A DNA stretch of 64,000 nucleotides, taken from the NCBI GenBank assembly GCA_027315315.1, contig DAHUYG010000026.1, positions 62,001 through 126,000 of the forward strand, in the 5' to 3' direction. The notes beneath the pieces were generated by a model. That model was not told the DNA's origin and searched no databases. It was given only the letters and a program-made list of their open reading frames with translations. Below are positions 31,938 to 40,970 of the stretch, piece after piece. The stretch is from Acidimicrobiaceae bacterium. GTDB lineage: Bacteria; Actinomycetota; Acidimicrobiia; Acidimicrobiales; RAAP-2. Made by a program: the position numbers and the translations under genes. The stretch's first letter is position 1. Every line of letters begins with the position of its first letter.

Positions 31938-32770
31938 GCGCTCACGCCGTGCTGGCGCAGGATCTCGTTCAACTGCGACTTGTCGTGCCGCTCTCCGGTG
32001 GTCAGCCGCCTGATGACGAGGACGCAGGGCAAGAAGAACTCGCCCCCCGGGTAGCGGCGCTTCCGGTTGGCCGGGACGGCCACGCACCACGGGGGCACGA
32101 CGCCCCGGCTGAGCTCCTCGCCGGTCTCGGCGTCGATCACCGGGATGCCCGGGTTCAAGATGGTGCCCTCGCTCAGCACCGAGCCCTCCCCCACTCTCGC
32201 CCCCTGCGTCACCATGGAGCGGCTGCCGATCATCGCGTCGTCCCCGATCACCACCGGGACCGCATTGGGGGGCTCGAGCACCCCCCCGATGCCGACCCCC
32301 CCCGAGAGGTGGACCCGGGCGCCGATCTGGGCGCAGGACCCGACGGTCTCCCAGGTGTCGACCATCGACCGCTCGCCCACGTACGCGCCGATGTTCACGT
32401 AGCTCGGCATCAGCACGACGCCGGGCGCGAGGTACGAGCCCCACCTGGCCGAGCCGCCCGGGACGACCCGGACCCCCGAGGCGGCGAAGTCCCTCTTGAG
32501 CGGCAGGCGGTCCGCGTACTCGAAGGGTCCGACCTCGATCGTCTGCAGCTCGCGCAGGGCGAAGACGAGCAGGATCGCCTTCTTCAGCCACTCGTGCACG
32601 ACGACCTCGTCGTCGGGCCCGATCTCGGCCACCCGGGCCTCGCCCGAGTCGAGCAGGCCGATCGCCTCCTCGACCCTCGCCAGGGCCTCCTTGTCGGAGG
32701 GCCCGAGCTCCGAGATGCGCTCGTAGAGGGCCTCGATGTCGCGCTCGAGCGGCCCGGGGGTGGGATCCAT
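31934..32770 (-). CDS. dapD: Tetrahydrodipicolinate N-succinyltransferase
   Basis: Transfers succinyl from succinyl-CoA to tetrahydrodipicolinate. 278 aa from ATG 32770. N-terminal helical part, then a left-handed beta-helix of hexapeptide repeats (YVNIGAYVGERSMVDTWETVGSCAQIGARVHLSGG) and a conserved end (GGEFFLPCVLVIRRL). The sequence is of the E. coli DapD type (SYVNIGAYV, GGVGIGGVLEP), not the longer mycobacterial type. Track start 33841 is spurious. First gene of a pair with dapE. Confidence 0.94.
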   Translation of the reverse strand: MDPTPGPLERDIEALYERISELGPSDKEALARVEEAIGLLDSGEARVAEIGPDDEVVVHEWLKKAILLVFALRELQTIEVGPFEYADRLPLKRDFAASGVRVVPGGSARWGSYLAPGVVLMPSYVNIGAYVGERSMVDTWETVGSCAQIGARVHLSGGVGIGGVLEPPNAVPVVIGDDAMIGSRSMVTQGARVGEGSVLSEGTILNPGIPVIDAETGEELSRGVVPPWCVAVPANRKRRYPGGEFFLPCVLVIRRLTTGERHDKSQLNEILRQHGVSA

Positions 32771-32808
32771 GCGCCAGATGGTACTGAGGGTCGGCGGTGC
32801 GGCCCGGC

Positions 32809-33954
32809 TCAGCCGGCCGCCGACCAGCCCGAGGCGGCGAGCCGCGCTGCAGCCAGGGCCAGGCGCTCCATGGGCTGGACGACGGCGACCCGGACGTGGC
32901 CGGCGCCGTCGGGCCCGTAGAACTCGCCAGGGCTGACGAGCAGGCCGGCGTGGCGGGCCAGCGCCTCGGTGAGTGCCCAGCCGTCCCCCAGGGACCCGGG
33001 CACCGGCACCCAGAGGTAGAAGCTCCCCTCGGGGAGGCTGACCGGGCAGCCGGCCGCCCCGAGCGCGGCCGCCATCGCCGCGAGCCGTTCGAGGTACCGC
33101 TCCCGCTGCTCGGCGACGTGCCGGTCGTCGCCGAGCGCTGCGACCGCGCCGGCCTGGACCGGTCCGGGCACCATCAGTCCGGCGTGGCGCCGCAGCTCGG
33201 TCAGATAGGTGACGAGCTCGGGGTCCCCGGCGTAGAAGCCGACCCGCGCGCCGGCCAGGTTCGAGCGCTTGGACAGCGAGTGCACCGCCAGGACCCCCTC
33301 GGTCCCGTGCTCGAGGATGGAGCGGGCCGGCCCGCTCCAGGTGAACTCGCTGTAGCACTCGTCGGAGAGCACCGGCACGCCGTGGCGGCGTCCCCAGGCG
33401 GCCGCCGCCGCAAGGTCGTCCAGGCCGCCGGTCGGGTTCGACGGCGAGTTGCTCCAGAGGGCGAGCGCCCGCTCGGCGTCGGCCGGGTCGATCCGTTCGA
33501 GGTCGAGGCCCGAACCGTCGGGGTCCCGTGGCGCCACGGGCACCGGTCGACACCCGGCAAGCATCGCCCCCATGGCATAGGTCGGGTAGGAGACCGCCGG
33601 GTAAAGCAACACGTCGCGACCGGGGTCGCGCAGGTGCAGGTACTGGGCGACCGAGGCCACGAACTCCTTGGTCCCGACGCACGCGGAGACCCCCTCGATC
33701 CCGATCTCGACCCCGAAGCGTCGCCCCATCCACGCACAGGCCGCCCGGCGGAGGGCGCCGCTCCCGGCCGATTCGGGATAGCCGCGCTCGGTACCCGAGC
33801 TCGCCATCGCCGAGAGCACGAAGTCCGGCGGCGGGTCGCACGGCGTGCCGACCGAGCAGTCGACCATGCCCCCCTCGTGGGCACGGGCGAGCTTCTCCAC
33901 GTCGCGGAGGCGATGGAAGGGGTACGGCGGCGGCTCGAAGCCCCCCGGGCTCAC
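32809..33954 (-). CDS. dapC: Succinyldiaminopimelate transaminase
   Basis: Class I/II PLP aminotransferase of 381 aa. The PLP lysine is in VHSLSKRSNLAGARVGF; ALWSNSPSNPTGG and LSDECYSEFTW are the PLP-ring motifs. Actinobacterial DapC proteins share the YPxxxGxxxLRRA region (GYPESAGSGALRRAACAW). GTG 33954 overlaps the hflX stop as GTGA. It lies between hflX and dapD, so the DapC role is strongly supported by context. Track start 35763 is a wrong-frame read-through. Confidence 0.9.
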   Translation of the reverse strand: MSPGGFEPPPYPFHRLRDVEKLARAHEGGMVDCSVGTPCDPPPDFVLSAMASSGTERGYPESAGSGALRRAACAWMGRRFGVEIGIEGVSACVGTKEFVASVAQYLHLRDPGRDVLLYPAVSYPTYAMGAMLAGCRPVPVAPRDPDGSGLDLERIDPADAERALALWSNSPSNPTGGLDDLAAAAAWGRRHGVPVLSDECYSEFTWSGPARSILEHGTEGVLAVHSLSKRSNLAGARVGFYAGDPELVTYLTELRRHAGLMVPGPVQAGAVAALGDDRHVAEQRERYLERLAAMAAALGAAGCPVSLPEGSFYLWVPVPGSLGDGWALTEALARHAGLLVSPGEFYGPDGAGHVRVAVVQPMERLALAAARLAASGWSAAG

Positions 33955-35231
33955 GACGCCGCCACGAACTCGGAGAACCTGGCCCGGCCGGCCTCGTCGA
34001 GGAGCACCGTCAGGGTGGCCGCGTCCTCGCCGGCCTCCTGGTCGACCACCTCGCCCTCCCGATGGACTGCGGCGAGCACGTCGCCCCGGGCATAGGGGAT
34101 GACCAGGCGGACGACCCGGTCGCTCAGGCGCACCCGGTCGGCGACCGCCCGCAGGAACCCGCCGATCCCCTCGCCGGTCATCGCCGAGATGCACACCGCC
34201 CCCTCGTGCTTGGAGAGGAGCCGGGCGGCGTCGGGCGCCCGGTCGAGCTTGTTGACGACCAGGAGCTCGGGGATCTCGCCGGCACCGATCTCGGCCAGGA
34301 CCGCCCGCACCGCCGCCATCTGGCCCTCGGGGTCGCCGGCCGAGCCGTCGACGACGTGGACGAGGAGGTCGGCCAGGGTGATCGACTGCAGCGTCGAGTG
34401 GAACGCCTCGACGAGTTGGTGCGGCAGCTTGCGCACGAACCCGACGGTGTCGGTCACGAGCACCGTTTCGCCGCCGGGCAGCGCGAGCTGGCGGGTGCGA
34501 GGGTCGAGGGTCGAGAAGAGCCGGTTCTCGGTGAGCACGCCGGCCCCCGTGAGCCGGTTGAGCAGCGTCGACTTGCCGGCGTTGGTGTACCCGACGAGTG
34601 CGAGCTCCCGAAAGCGCGACCTCGTCCGGGCCCGTCGCTGCACCCCCCTCGTCCGCCCGACCTGGGCGAGGTCCGCCTCGAGCCGGTGCATCCGCCGGAC
34701 GAGCCGGCGGCGGTCGACCTCGAGCTGGGTCTCGCCCGGACCGCGGGTGCCGATCCCGCCGGCCTGCTGGCTGAGGGCGTGGCCGCGACCGCGCAGGCGG
34801 GGCAGGCGGTAGCGCAGGAGCGCCAGCTCGACCTGGGCCTTGCCCTCGGGGGTCCGGGCGTTCTGGGCGAAGATGTCGAGGATCACCGCGGTCCGGTCGA
34901 TCGCCGTGCGCCCGAGGATCGCCTCCAGGTTCCGCTGCTGGGCCGGCGTGAGCTCCTCGTCGAAGACCACGGTGTCGGCGTCGACGGTCCTGCTCACCTC
35001 GGCCAGCTCCTCGGCCTTCCCCCGGCCGACGAAGGTGGCCGAGTCCGGGCGGTCGCGGCGCTGGACCACGCGCGCCGCAACGTCGGCGCCGGCGGTGTCG
35101 ACGAGGAGCGCGAGCTCGTCGAGCCCCGACTCCACCTCGTCGAGCTCGGTGCCGGGCAGCGCCACGCCGACGAGGACGATGCGCTCCCGGAAGCTCCGTT
35201 CGATGATGCTGCCGGGGAACTGCTGGCTCAC
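33951..35231 (-). CDS. hflX: GTPase HflX
   Basis: Ribosome-associated GTPase of 426 aa that splits stalled ribosomes under stress. N-terminal HflX domain (ATFVGRGKAEELAEV), coiled linker with the glycine-rich GGIGTRGPGETQLEVDRR, then the G domain: GYTNAGKSTLLNRLTG (G1), TVGFVRKLPHQLVEAF (G3), LLVVNKLDRA (G4). The start is GTG 35231, overlapping the dapF stop as GTGA. Operon with dapF and dapC. Track start 35804 is spurious. Confidence 0.95.
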   Translation of the reverse strand: MSQQFPGSIIERSFRERIVLVGVALPGTELDEVESGLDELALLVDTAGADVAARVVQRRDRPDSATFVGRGKAEELAEVSRTVDADTVVFDEELTPAQQRNLEAILGRTAIDRTAVILDIFAQNARTPEGKAQVELALLRYRLPRLRGRGHALSQQAGGIGTRGPGETQLEVDRRRLVRRMHRLEADLAQVGRTRGVQRRARTRSRFRELALVGYTNAGKSTLLNRLTGAGVLTENRLFSTLDPRTRQLALPGGETVLVTDTVGFVRKLPHQLVEAFHSTLQSITLADLLVHVVDGSAGDPEGQMAAVRAVLAEIGAGEIPELLVVNKLDRAPDAARLLSKHEGAVCISAMTGEGIGGFLRAVADRVRLSDRVVRLVIPYARGDVLAAVHREGEVVDQEAGEDAATLTVLLDEAGRARFSEFVAAS

Positions 35232-36049
35232 GACAAGCCCTCCCGGTCGACGACGACGTCGGCGACGTGACGGACCGGGCCGCCGAGGCGCACCGGGTCT
35301 CCCTCGGTGGCCCCGAGGGAGACCTCGAGGGTCCCGCCGGGATTCCGGACCCGGACCCTCTCCCCGACGATGCCCCAGAAACGGGCGACGGCGGCCGCGG
35401 CGCAGCTGCCGCTGCCGCACGCCCAGGTCTCCCCCACCCCACGCTCGAAGACCCGCATCGTGAGTTCGTCGTCGCCGGGCCCGGGGGCCACGAACTCCAC
35501 GTTGATGCCCTCGGCGAACCCGGCGGCCAGCTCGGCCCCGACCCGGGGCACGTCGATCGTCGCCGGGTCCTCGCAGCGCACCACGAGGTGCGGGTTGCCG
35601 GCGTCGGCCCGCTGCATCTCGAGCCCGTCGCTCGAGGTCGAGGGGCCACCCACGAGTCGCACCCCGGCCAGCTCGACCTCTGCGAACCCGGGGGCTCCGG
35701 GCTCGCCGGCGCGGTACTCGACCCTGGCCGGCCCGCCGCCGGTGGCCACGCCGAAGCGGCCACCTGGCACCAGTCCCGCCTCGACCGCCGCCTGGGCCAG
35801 GCATCGCAGCCCGTTGCCGCTCGTCTCGGCGACGCTCCCGTCCGCGTTTCGAAGCTCCATCGTGAGCTCGGCTCCCCCGCCGCCGAGCGTGATGCGGATC
35901 ACCCCGTCGGCACCCACCCCCCGGCGGCGGTCACAGAGGTTGCGCACCTCGCTCTCCGAGAGCGCGACCCGGTCCTCGGGGTCGACCAGCACCAGGAAGT
36001 CGTTGCCGGCGCCCTCATGCTTGGAGAGTCGCAGGGTCTCGGGGGCCAC
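35228..36049 (-). CDS. dapF: Diaminopimelate epimerase with Ser in place of first catalytic Cys
   Basis: Interconverts LL- and meso-diaminopimelate, 273 aa from GTG 36049 (the track start at 36493 is in the shadow of miaA). Both DapF halves are present: FSKHEGAGNDF-type opening (LSKHEGAGNDFLVLVD), NADGSVAETSGNGLRC, GNPHLVV and ERGVGETWACGSGSC. Cys211 of the second half is present, but the residue before GNG, usually Cys (C73 in E. coli, QCGNG), is Ser77 (codon AGC, checked on the DNA). A Cys six residues on (LRC) also exists in E. coli. The effect on activity is unknown. Operon with hflX and dapC. Confidence 0.88.
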   Translation of the reverse strand: MAPETLRLSKHEGAGNDFLVLVDPEDRVALSESEVRNLCDRRRGVGADGVIRITLGGGGAELTMELRNADGSVAETSGNGLRCLAQAAVEAGLVPGGRFGVATGGGPARVEYRAGEPGAPGFAEVELAGVRLVGGPSTSSDGLEMQRADAGNPHLVVRCEDPATIDVPRVGAELAAGFAEGINVEFVAPGPGDDELTMRVFERGVGETWACGSGSCAAAAVARFWGIVGERVRVRNPGGTLEVSLGATEGDPVRLGGPVRHVADVVVDREGLS

Positions 36050-36053
36050 CTTC

Positions 36054-37019
36054 TTAGTCTCGCACCCGCCCTGTGGCGCCCGAGCGGGGCGAGCGGTCGA
36101 GGAGCTGCCCGACGCCGAGCGCGGGGTCCTCTCCGGGCGCGAGCCAACTGATGCGGGGGTCGCGGCGGAACCACGCCCACTGCCGGCGGGCGAGGGCCCG
36201 GGTGCGCTGGGCCACCCGCTCGAGCGCCTCCTCGAGGCCGCACGCCCCCTCGAGATGCTCGAGCAGCTCCTTGTAGCCGAGCGCCTGGCGGGCCGTGCGC
36301 GACAGCCCACCGGGCCGCTCGGCCAGGGCGCGCACCTCCTCCAGCCACCCCGCCTCCAACCACCGGCCGAGGCGCTCCTCGATCCGACGATCGACCGCCG
36401 CGGGTTGAAAGGCGATCCCGATCTGCTGGAAGCGCGTCGGCCGATAGCGCTCGAGCCCCGGGCCGAAGGAGGAGAACGGCCGGCCCGAACCAATCGTCAC
36501 CTCGAGGGCGCGGACGATCCGCCTGCGGTTGTCGGGCCCGATGCGCGACGCCCCGAGCGGGTCGAGCGCGACAAGCCGGGCGTGGAGGGCGGCGGGGCCA
36601 CCGACCTCGGCCTCCGCGTCGAGCGCCGCCGCGACGTCGGGGTAGCGACCCGGCAGCGAGAGGTCGTCGACCACGGCCCGCACATAGAGCCCGGTCCCGC
36701 CCACGAGGAGGGCCCGCGCGCCGCGCTCCTCGATGTGGGCGAGCGCCCGGCCGGCGGCGGCCTTGAACATGGAGACCGTGAACTCCTCGTTGGGCTCGAC
36801 GAGGTCGAGGAGGTGGTGCGTGACGCGGGCGCGCTCGGCCGCGGTGGGCTTGGCGGTCGCGACGTCCATGCCCCGGTAGACGGTCATCGAGTCGACGGCC
36901 AGGATCTCGACGTCGGGGCGCGACGACGCCGCCTCGAACGCGGCCGTCGACTTGCCCGAGGCGGTGGTCCCGACCAGGACGACGGGGGTGGCCCCGGCGC
37001 GGGACCGGCCGGCGGTCAG
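36054..37019 (-). CDS. miaA: tRNA dimethylallyltransferase, probable CTG start
   Basis: Adds a dimethylallyl group to A37 of tRNAs reading UNN codons; 321 aa. P-loop VVLVGTTASGKSTAAFEA, ILAVDSMTVYRGMDVATAKP, HHLLDLVEPNEEFTVSMF and GGTGLYVRAVVDDL are intact, plus QQIGIAF and RQWAWFRRD. No ATG, GTG or TTG lies in frame between the P-loop and far upstream miaB sequence. The only fitting start is CTG 37019, overlapping the miaB stop as CTGA, like the ATGA/GTGA junctions elsewhere. The track's 525-aa start is inside miaB. Confidence 0.9.
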   Translation of the reverse strand: MTAGRSRAGATPVVLVGTTASGKSTAAFEAASSRPDVEILAVDSMTVYRGMDVATAKPTAAERARVTHHLLDLVEPNEEFTVSMFKAAAGRALAHIEERGARALLVGGTGLYVRAVVDDLSLPGRYPDVAAALDAEAEVGGPAALHARLVALDPLGASRIGPDNRRRIVRALEVTIGSGRPFSSFGPGLERYRPTRFQQIGIAFQPAAVDRRIEERLGRWLEAGWLEEVRALAERPGGLSRTARQALGYKELLEHLEGACGLEEALERVAQRTRALARRQWAWFRRDPRISWLAPGEDPALGVGQLLDRSPRSGATGRVRD

Positions 37020-38404
37020 CGGATGGCGACCGGGATCCGGCTGCGGTGCCGCGGCGGCGTCACCAAGCCGGTCGCCTCGGCGCGCAGGTGGTGGGGGGCG
37101 GCCCCCGTGATCATCACGTCGAGGAGCGCGCCTGGGGCCGGGGGCCGCGCGGGATCCCCCGGCGCGAAGTGGGCGATCTTGCCCTGACGGGTGCGGGCGG
37201 CGAGCACCGCCGGGTTCCGGCGGCTCGGACCCTCGACGAGCACGCGCTCGACGCGCCCGATGCGTGCCTCGTGCTTGGCCAGGGCCGAGCGCTCGACGAC
37301 CACCCGCAGGCGCTTGAAACGCTCCGCGACCACCTCCTCGGGGACGAAGTCCTCGCGCCGCTCGGCGGCGCGGGTCCCCGGACGCGGCGAGAAGATGAAC
37401 GTGTACGCGCTGTCGAACTGCGCCTCGGCCGCGACGTCGAGCGTGCGTTCGAAGTCCTCGTCGGTCTCGCCGGGGAAGCCCACGATGATGTCGGTGCTGA
37501 CCGCGAGGTCGGGGACCGCGCGGCGCACGGCGGACAGGCGCTCGAGGTATCGCCGGGCGCTGTACCCACGACGCATGGCTGCGAGCACCCGGTCGCTGCC
37601 CGACTGGAGCGGGAGGTGGAGCTGCTCGCACACGGCCGGCGTCTCGGCCATCGCCGCCATCGTCTCGGGCCGCAGGTCCTTCGGGTGCGGCGAAGTGAAC
37701 CGGACCCGGTCGATCCCCTCGACCTCCCCCACGGCGCGCAGCAGCTGGGCGAAGAGCGGCGCGCGGCGCGTGAGGTCACGCCCGTAGGAATTGACGTTCT
37801 GGCCGAGCAGGATCACCTCGAGCACCCCGCGTCGCGCCAACGCCTCCACCTCCGCCACGATCGCCTCCATCGGGCGGCTGACCTCCCGGCCGCGCACCGA
37901 TGGCACGATGCAAAAGGCGCACGAGTTGTCGCACCCGGTCTGGATCGTGATCCACGCCGCATAGGGCAGCTCCCGCAGGGGCGCCGCGAGGTGCGCCGGC
38001 GGTTCGTCGGGATCGGGTGCGTCGAGGATCTCGGTGATCGGGCCCTCCCGCTCGCTCCGGGCCAGCAGGAGCGGCGCGTTGGCGAGGTTGTGGGTGCCGA
38101 AGACGACGTCGACATGGGGCGCCCGTTCCCGGATCAGGTGGCGGTCCTTCTGGGCCAGGCAGCCCCCGACGGCGATCTTCAGGCCCGGTCGGCGGTCGGC
38201 CAGCTCCTTCAACCGGCCGAGCTCGCCGTAGAGCCGGTTGTCGGCGTTCTCCCGGATGCAGCAGGTGTTGAAGACGAGGACGTCGACCTCCTCGAGGTCC
38301 TCGGTCGGTTCCATCCCGCTCGCGAGGAGGAGGCCGGCCAGCCGCTCGGAGTCGTGCTCGTTCATCTGGCACCCGAAGGTACGGATCGCGAACTTCGACG
38401 CCAC
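37016..38404 (-). CDS. miaB: tRNA-2-methylthio-N6-dimethylallyladenosine synthase
   Basis: Radical-SAM methylthiotransferase, 462 aa, acting on the product of MiaA. The N-terminal UPF0004 domain has its cluster cysteines at C12 (GCQMNEHDSE), C48 or C49 and C82. The radical-SAM cluster is C158, C162, C165 (CDNSCAFC). The C-terminal TRAM domain (about 385-450) binds tRNA. GTG start 38404. Followed directly by miaA, so both modification steps are coupled. Confidence 0.96.
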   Translation of the reverse strand: MASKFAIRTFGCQMNEHDSERLAGLLLASGMEPTEDLEEVDVLVFNTCCIRENADNRLYGELGRLKELADRRPGLKIAVGGCLAQKDRHLIRERAPHVDVVFGTHNLANAPLLLARSEREGPITEILDAPDPDEPPAHLAAPLRELPYAAWITIQTGCDNSCAFCIVPSVRGREVSRPMEAIVAEVEALARRGVLEVILLGQNVNSYGRDLTRRAPLFAQLLRAVGEVEGIDRVRFTSPHPKDLRPETMAAMAETPAVCEQLHLPLQSGSDRVLAAMRRGYSARRYLERLSAVRRAVPDLAVSTDIIVGFPGETDEDFERTLDVAAEAQFDSAYTFIFSPRPGTRAAERREDFVPEEVVAERFKRLRVVVERSALAKHEARIGRVERVLVEGPSRRNPAVLAARTRQGKIAHFAPGDPARPPAPGALLDVMITGAAPHHLRAEATGLVTPPRHRSRIPVAIR

Positions 38405-38425
38405 CGGGAAAGTGTAGGTCCGGCC

Positions 38426-39379
38426 CTAGTTGTCCTGGTCGAAGTCGAACACGGTCCCAGGAGTCGGGACGTCGGGACCATTGTCCGAAGCGGCCGTTGA
38501 CCCCCACTCCGAGGGGGGCGGCAGCCTGGCCCCCTCGCCCACGACGAGCCCCGCCCGGTCTGGGTGCAAGAGGAGGGCCCTGCCGGCCACGCCCGACTCC
38601 GCCATGGCCGCCTTGGCCTGCTGGCGCAGCGCCGCCCCAGCGTCGATCGTGGTGATCCCGAGGAGCGCCGGTCCCGCACCGGACCAGCACGCCATCAACG
38701 CGCCGGCGGACAAGAGGGCATGCAAGAGCTTGGGGGCCTCCGGGAAGAGCGGGCTCCGATAGTCCTGGTGGAGCCGGTCCTCCCCCGCCTCGCGCGAGAG
38801 CATCCGGTGGTCGGCCATGCCCGCAAGCAGGAGGCCGAAGCGCCCGAGGTTGAACGTGGCGTCGGCGATGCCGACCTGGTGGGGAAGCGCCTGGCGGGCC
38901 CGGGCGGTCGACAGCGGCCGCTCGGGCACGATGGCCACGATGGCGATCTGGGGGTCGAGGGGCATCTCGACGGCGCGGACCGCACCGCGCACCTTGGCTG
39001 CGACGACCAGCCCCCCGAGCACGCTGGCGGCGGCGTTCTCGGGGTGCCCGTCCTCCTGGGCCGCGATCGCCAGGGGGTCTCGGGCCCCGGCGGCGGCGGC
39101 GGCCGCCACCGCCAGGGCGGCCGAGGAACCGAGCCCTCGGCCGACGGGCACCTGGGAGCGGACGGTGATCGCCATGCGGTCGTGGCCCTTCACGTCCATG
39201 GCGACGCGCGCCGCGAGATGGCCGGCGTCGTCGGAGATGCCGGCGCCCTCCCCCTCGCTGTTCACGATCAACTTCGACGCCGGCTCGATCTCGACCTCGA
39301 CGTAGCGATCGAGCGCGAGCGCGATCGTGTCGAAACCGGGGCCGAGGTTGGCCGCGGAGGCCGGGGCCCTGGCAAGCAC
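38426..39379 (-). CDS. thrB: Homoserine kinase (GHMP family)
   Basis: Phosphorylates homoserine on the threonine branch of the aspartate family, 317 aa. N-terminal ARAPASAANLGPGFDTIALAL, the ATP loop VPVGRGLGSSAALAVAAAAA, and SGAGPALLGI near the C-terminus are all in the right order. A C-terminal tail of about 20 residues is extra. GTG 39379 lies 4 bases after the carboxypeptidase stop. No thrA or thrC nearby. Specificity within the GHMP family rests on the overall ThrB-like layout. Confidence 0.87.
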   Translation of the reverse strand: MLARAPASAANLGPGFDTIALALDRYVEVEIEPASKLIVNSEGEGAGISDDAGHLAARVAMDVKGHDRMAITVRSQVPVGRGLGSSAALAVAAAAAAGARDPLAIAAQEDGHPENAAASVLGGLVVAAKVRGAVRAVEMPLDPQIAIVAIVPERPLSTARARQALPHQVGIADATFNLGRFGLLLAGMADHRMLSREAGEDRLHQDYRSPLFPEAPKLLHALLSAGALMACWSGAGPALLGITTIDAGAALRQQAKAAMAESGVAGRALLLHPDRAGLVVGEGARLPPPSEWGSTAASDNGPDVPTPGTVFDFDQDN

Positions 39380-39383
39380 GGGG

Positions 39384-40958
39384 TCAGAATATGCGCTCGA
39401 GGAGGCTCAGGCCCGGGAGGTCGCTCGCGGTCACCACCCCGACCCCGAGCCGCTCGGTGCCCAGGCTGACCCGCAGCACCCCCACCGAGGAGCCGGCCGG
39501 CGCCCCGAGCCGAGGATCGTGGGAGACGACGAGCGAGCGCACGACCCTCTCCCCCGGCCAGGCCGGCACCGCGTCCGAGGAAATGGTCACGACGGCCGAG
39601 GAGCGGCCCCTGGCCCCAGCGGTCCCGACCCGCTCCCCCCGGGCCACGGCCTGGTAGCGTCGGATGCCGCCGGCGACCGACCGGGCGAGCGCGAGCGCTT
39701 CGAGCCCGGCCCCGGCGATGACATCGACGCCATCGTGATAGCCGACGACCGCCGCCAGCACCGTGACCGGCTTTCCGGCGACCACGGTGTGGAGGGCCAA
39801 CACGTCGCATCCGCCCGCCGCCGAGGTGAACCCGGACTTCACGCCGACGACCCCATCGATCCCGACGAGCGGCGTGTAGGAACCCACCGTGCCGCTGACC
39901 GGCAGGGTGACCGTCGTCTGCTCGACGATCTGCGCAACCACCGGGTCGGCCATGTCGAGCGTGGCCACCTTCAGCTGGTCAGCTGGCGTCGACATGCTCT
40001 GGGGCGAGTACCCGCTCGCATCGGCGTAGGTGGTGTCGTGCATGCCGAGCGCTGCGGCGGCCTGGTTCATCTTGGGCACGAAGGCCGAGACGCTTCCGGC
40101 GTCGAAGATCGCGAGGAGGTCGGCGAAGTTGTTCGCCGAGTGGATGAGCATCCCCTCGAGGAGCTGGCGCTCGGTCAACACCTCGCCGACGGCCACCGGG
40201 ATGTTCGCCTGGTCGGTCGCGACGTCCTGCTCGTACTGCTCGACGTCGCTCTCGCCGATGGTGATGGTCGGACCGTCCTCACCGGGGGCAAGAGGGTGGT
40301 CACCCAGCACGACGTGCGCCGTCATCAGCTTGGTCAGGCTGGCGACCGGCACCTCCGACTGCGCTTCCCCGTCGGCCGAGACGCCGAGGACCGGGATGGA
40401 GAACGCCGACTGCACCCCGCTCGGCCAGGCGATCGTCGGTGGTCCGCCGGGGACGACCCCCGAGGTGGCGACCGACCCCATGATGGTCGTCCTGGGCTCG
40501 CCGGCGTGGAGACGATCCGAGATCACGATGGCCGATGCCCCGGCGAGCACCACCACGACCGCCAGCACGGCGAACACCAAGCGGTGGGGCCGACGCGAGC
40601 GGCGGTGCTGGGGACCCCCCTTGTGCTCCGCCCTGGCACTCGGCTCCCCACCGCCGAGCGGCTCGGCTTCCCTCGTCGGGTCGCCGGCGGGCGGGGCACC
40701 GACGAGGGAAGCCGTGACCGGTGCGTCGATGGTTCTAGGCGGGGCAACGAGGGCCGGGGTCTCCCCTTGCACCGGCGCATCCGGAACGGCGGGCACCGCC
40801 TCGGGCGTGCCCGGGGTCTCGGGCGCTGGCGCCCCCTCCGAGGGGTCGATTCCGCTCGGGACGGGACCCTCCGGGGGTGCTTCGACGAGGGCGGTGGGGT
40901 GCGGTTCGGAGTTCGGCGGAGGTGTGGAGTCGCTCGACGCCCCCCGTCGAAATTTCAC
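39384..40958 (-). CDS. D-alanyl-D-alanine carboxypeptidase (S11), long N-terminal tail
   Basis: Penicillin-binding protein of 524 aa that removes the terminal D-Ala from peptidoglycan stems. The first 125 residues are a proline/alanine-rich cytoplasmic tail. One transmembrane helix (RLVFAVLAVVVVLAGASAIVIS, about 126-148) anchors it. Active-site motifs: SLTKLMT (SxxK), SANN (SxN) and KSG (KTG type). The long disordered tail is unusual for S11 enzymes and may connect to the division machinery, given that ftsK is 12 bases upstream (inference). GTG start. Confidence 0.9.
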   Translation of the reverse strand: MKFRRGASSDSTPPPNSEPHPTALVEAPPEGPVPSGIDPSEGAPAPETPGTPEAVPAVPDAPVQGETPALVAPPRTIDAPVTASLVGAPPAGDPTREAEPLGGGEPSARAEHKGGPQHRRSRRPHRLVFAVLAVVVVLAGASAIVISDRLHAGEPRTTIMGSVATSGVVPGGPPTIAWPSGVQSAFSIPVLGVSADGEAQSEVPVASLTKLMTAHVVLGDHPLAPGEDGPTITIGESDVEQYEQDVATDQANIPVAVGEVLTERQLLEGMLIHSANNFADLLAIFDAGSVSAFVPKMNQAAAALGMHDTTYADASGYSPQSMSTPADQLKVATLDMADPVVAQIVEQTTVTLPVSGTVGSYTPLVGIDGVVGVKSGFTSAAGGCDVLALHTVVAGKPVTVLAAVVGYHDGVDVIAGAGLEALALARSVAGGIRRYQAVARGERVGTAGARGRSSAVVTISSDAVPAWPGERVVRSLVVSHDPRLGAPAGSSVGVLRVSLGTERLGVGVVTASDLPGLSLLERIF

Positions 40959-40970
40959 CCCGTTTGCCTA

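Noticed and set aside
32809-35763. 984-aa version of dapC
   Set aside because: The first 600 residues are a wrong-frame reading of hflX and dapF; dapC starts at GTG 33954.
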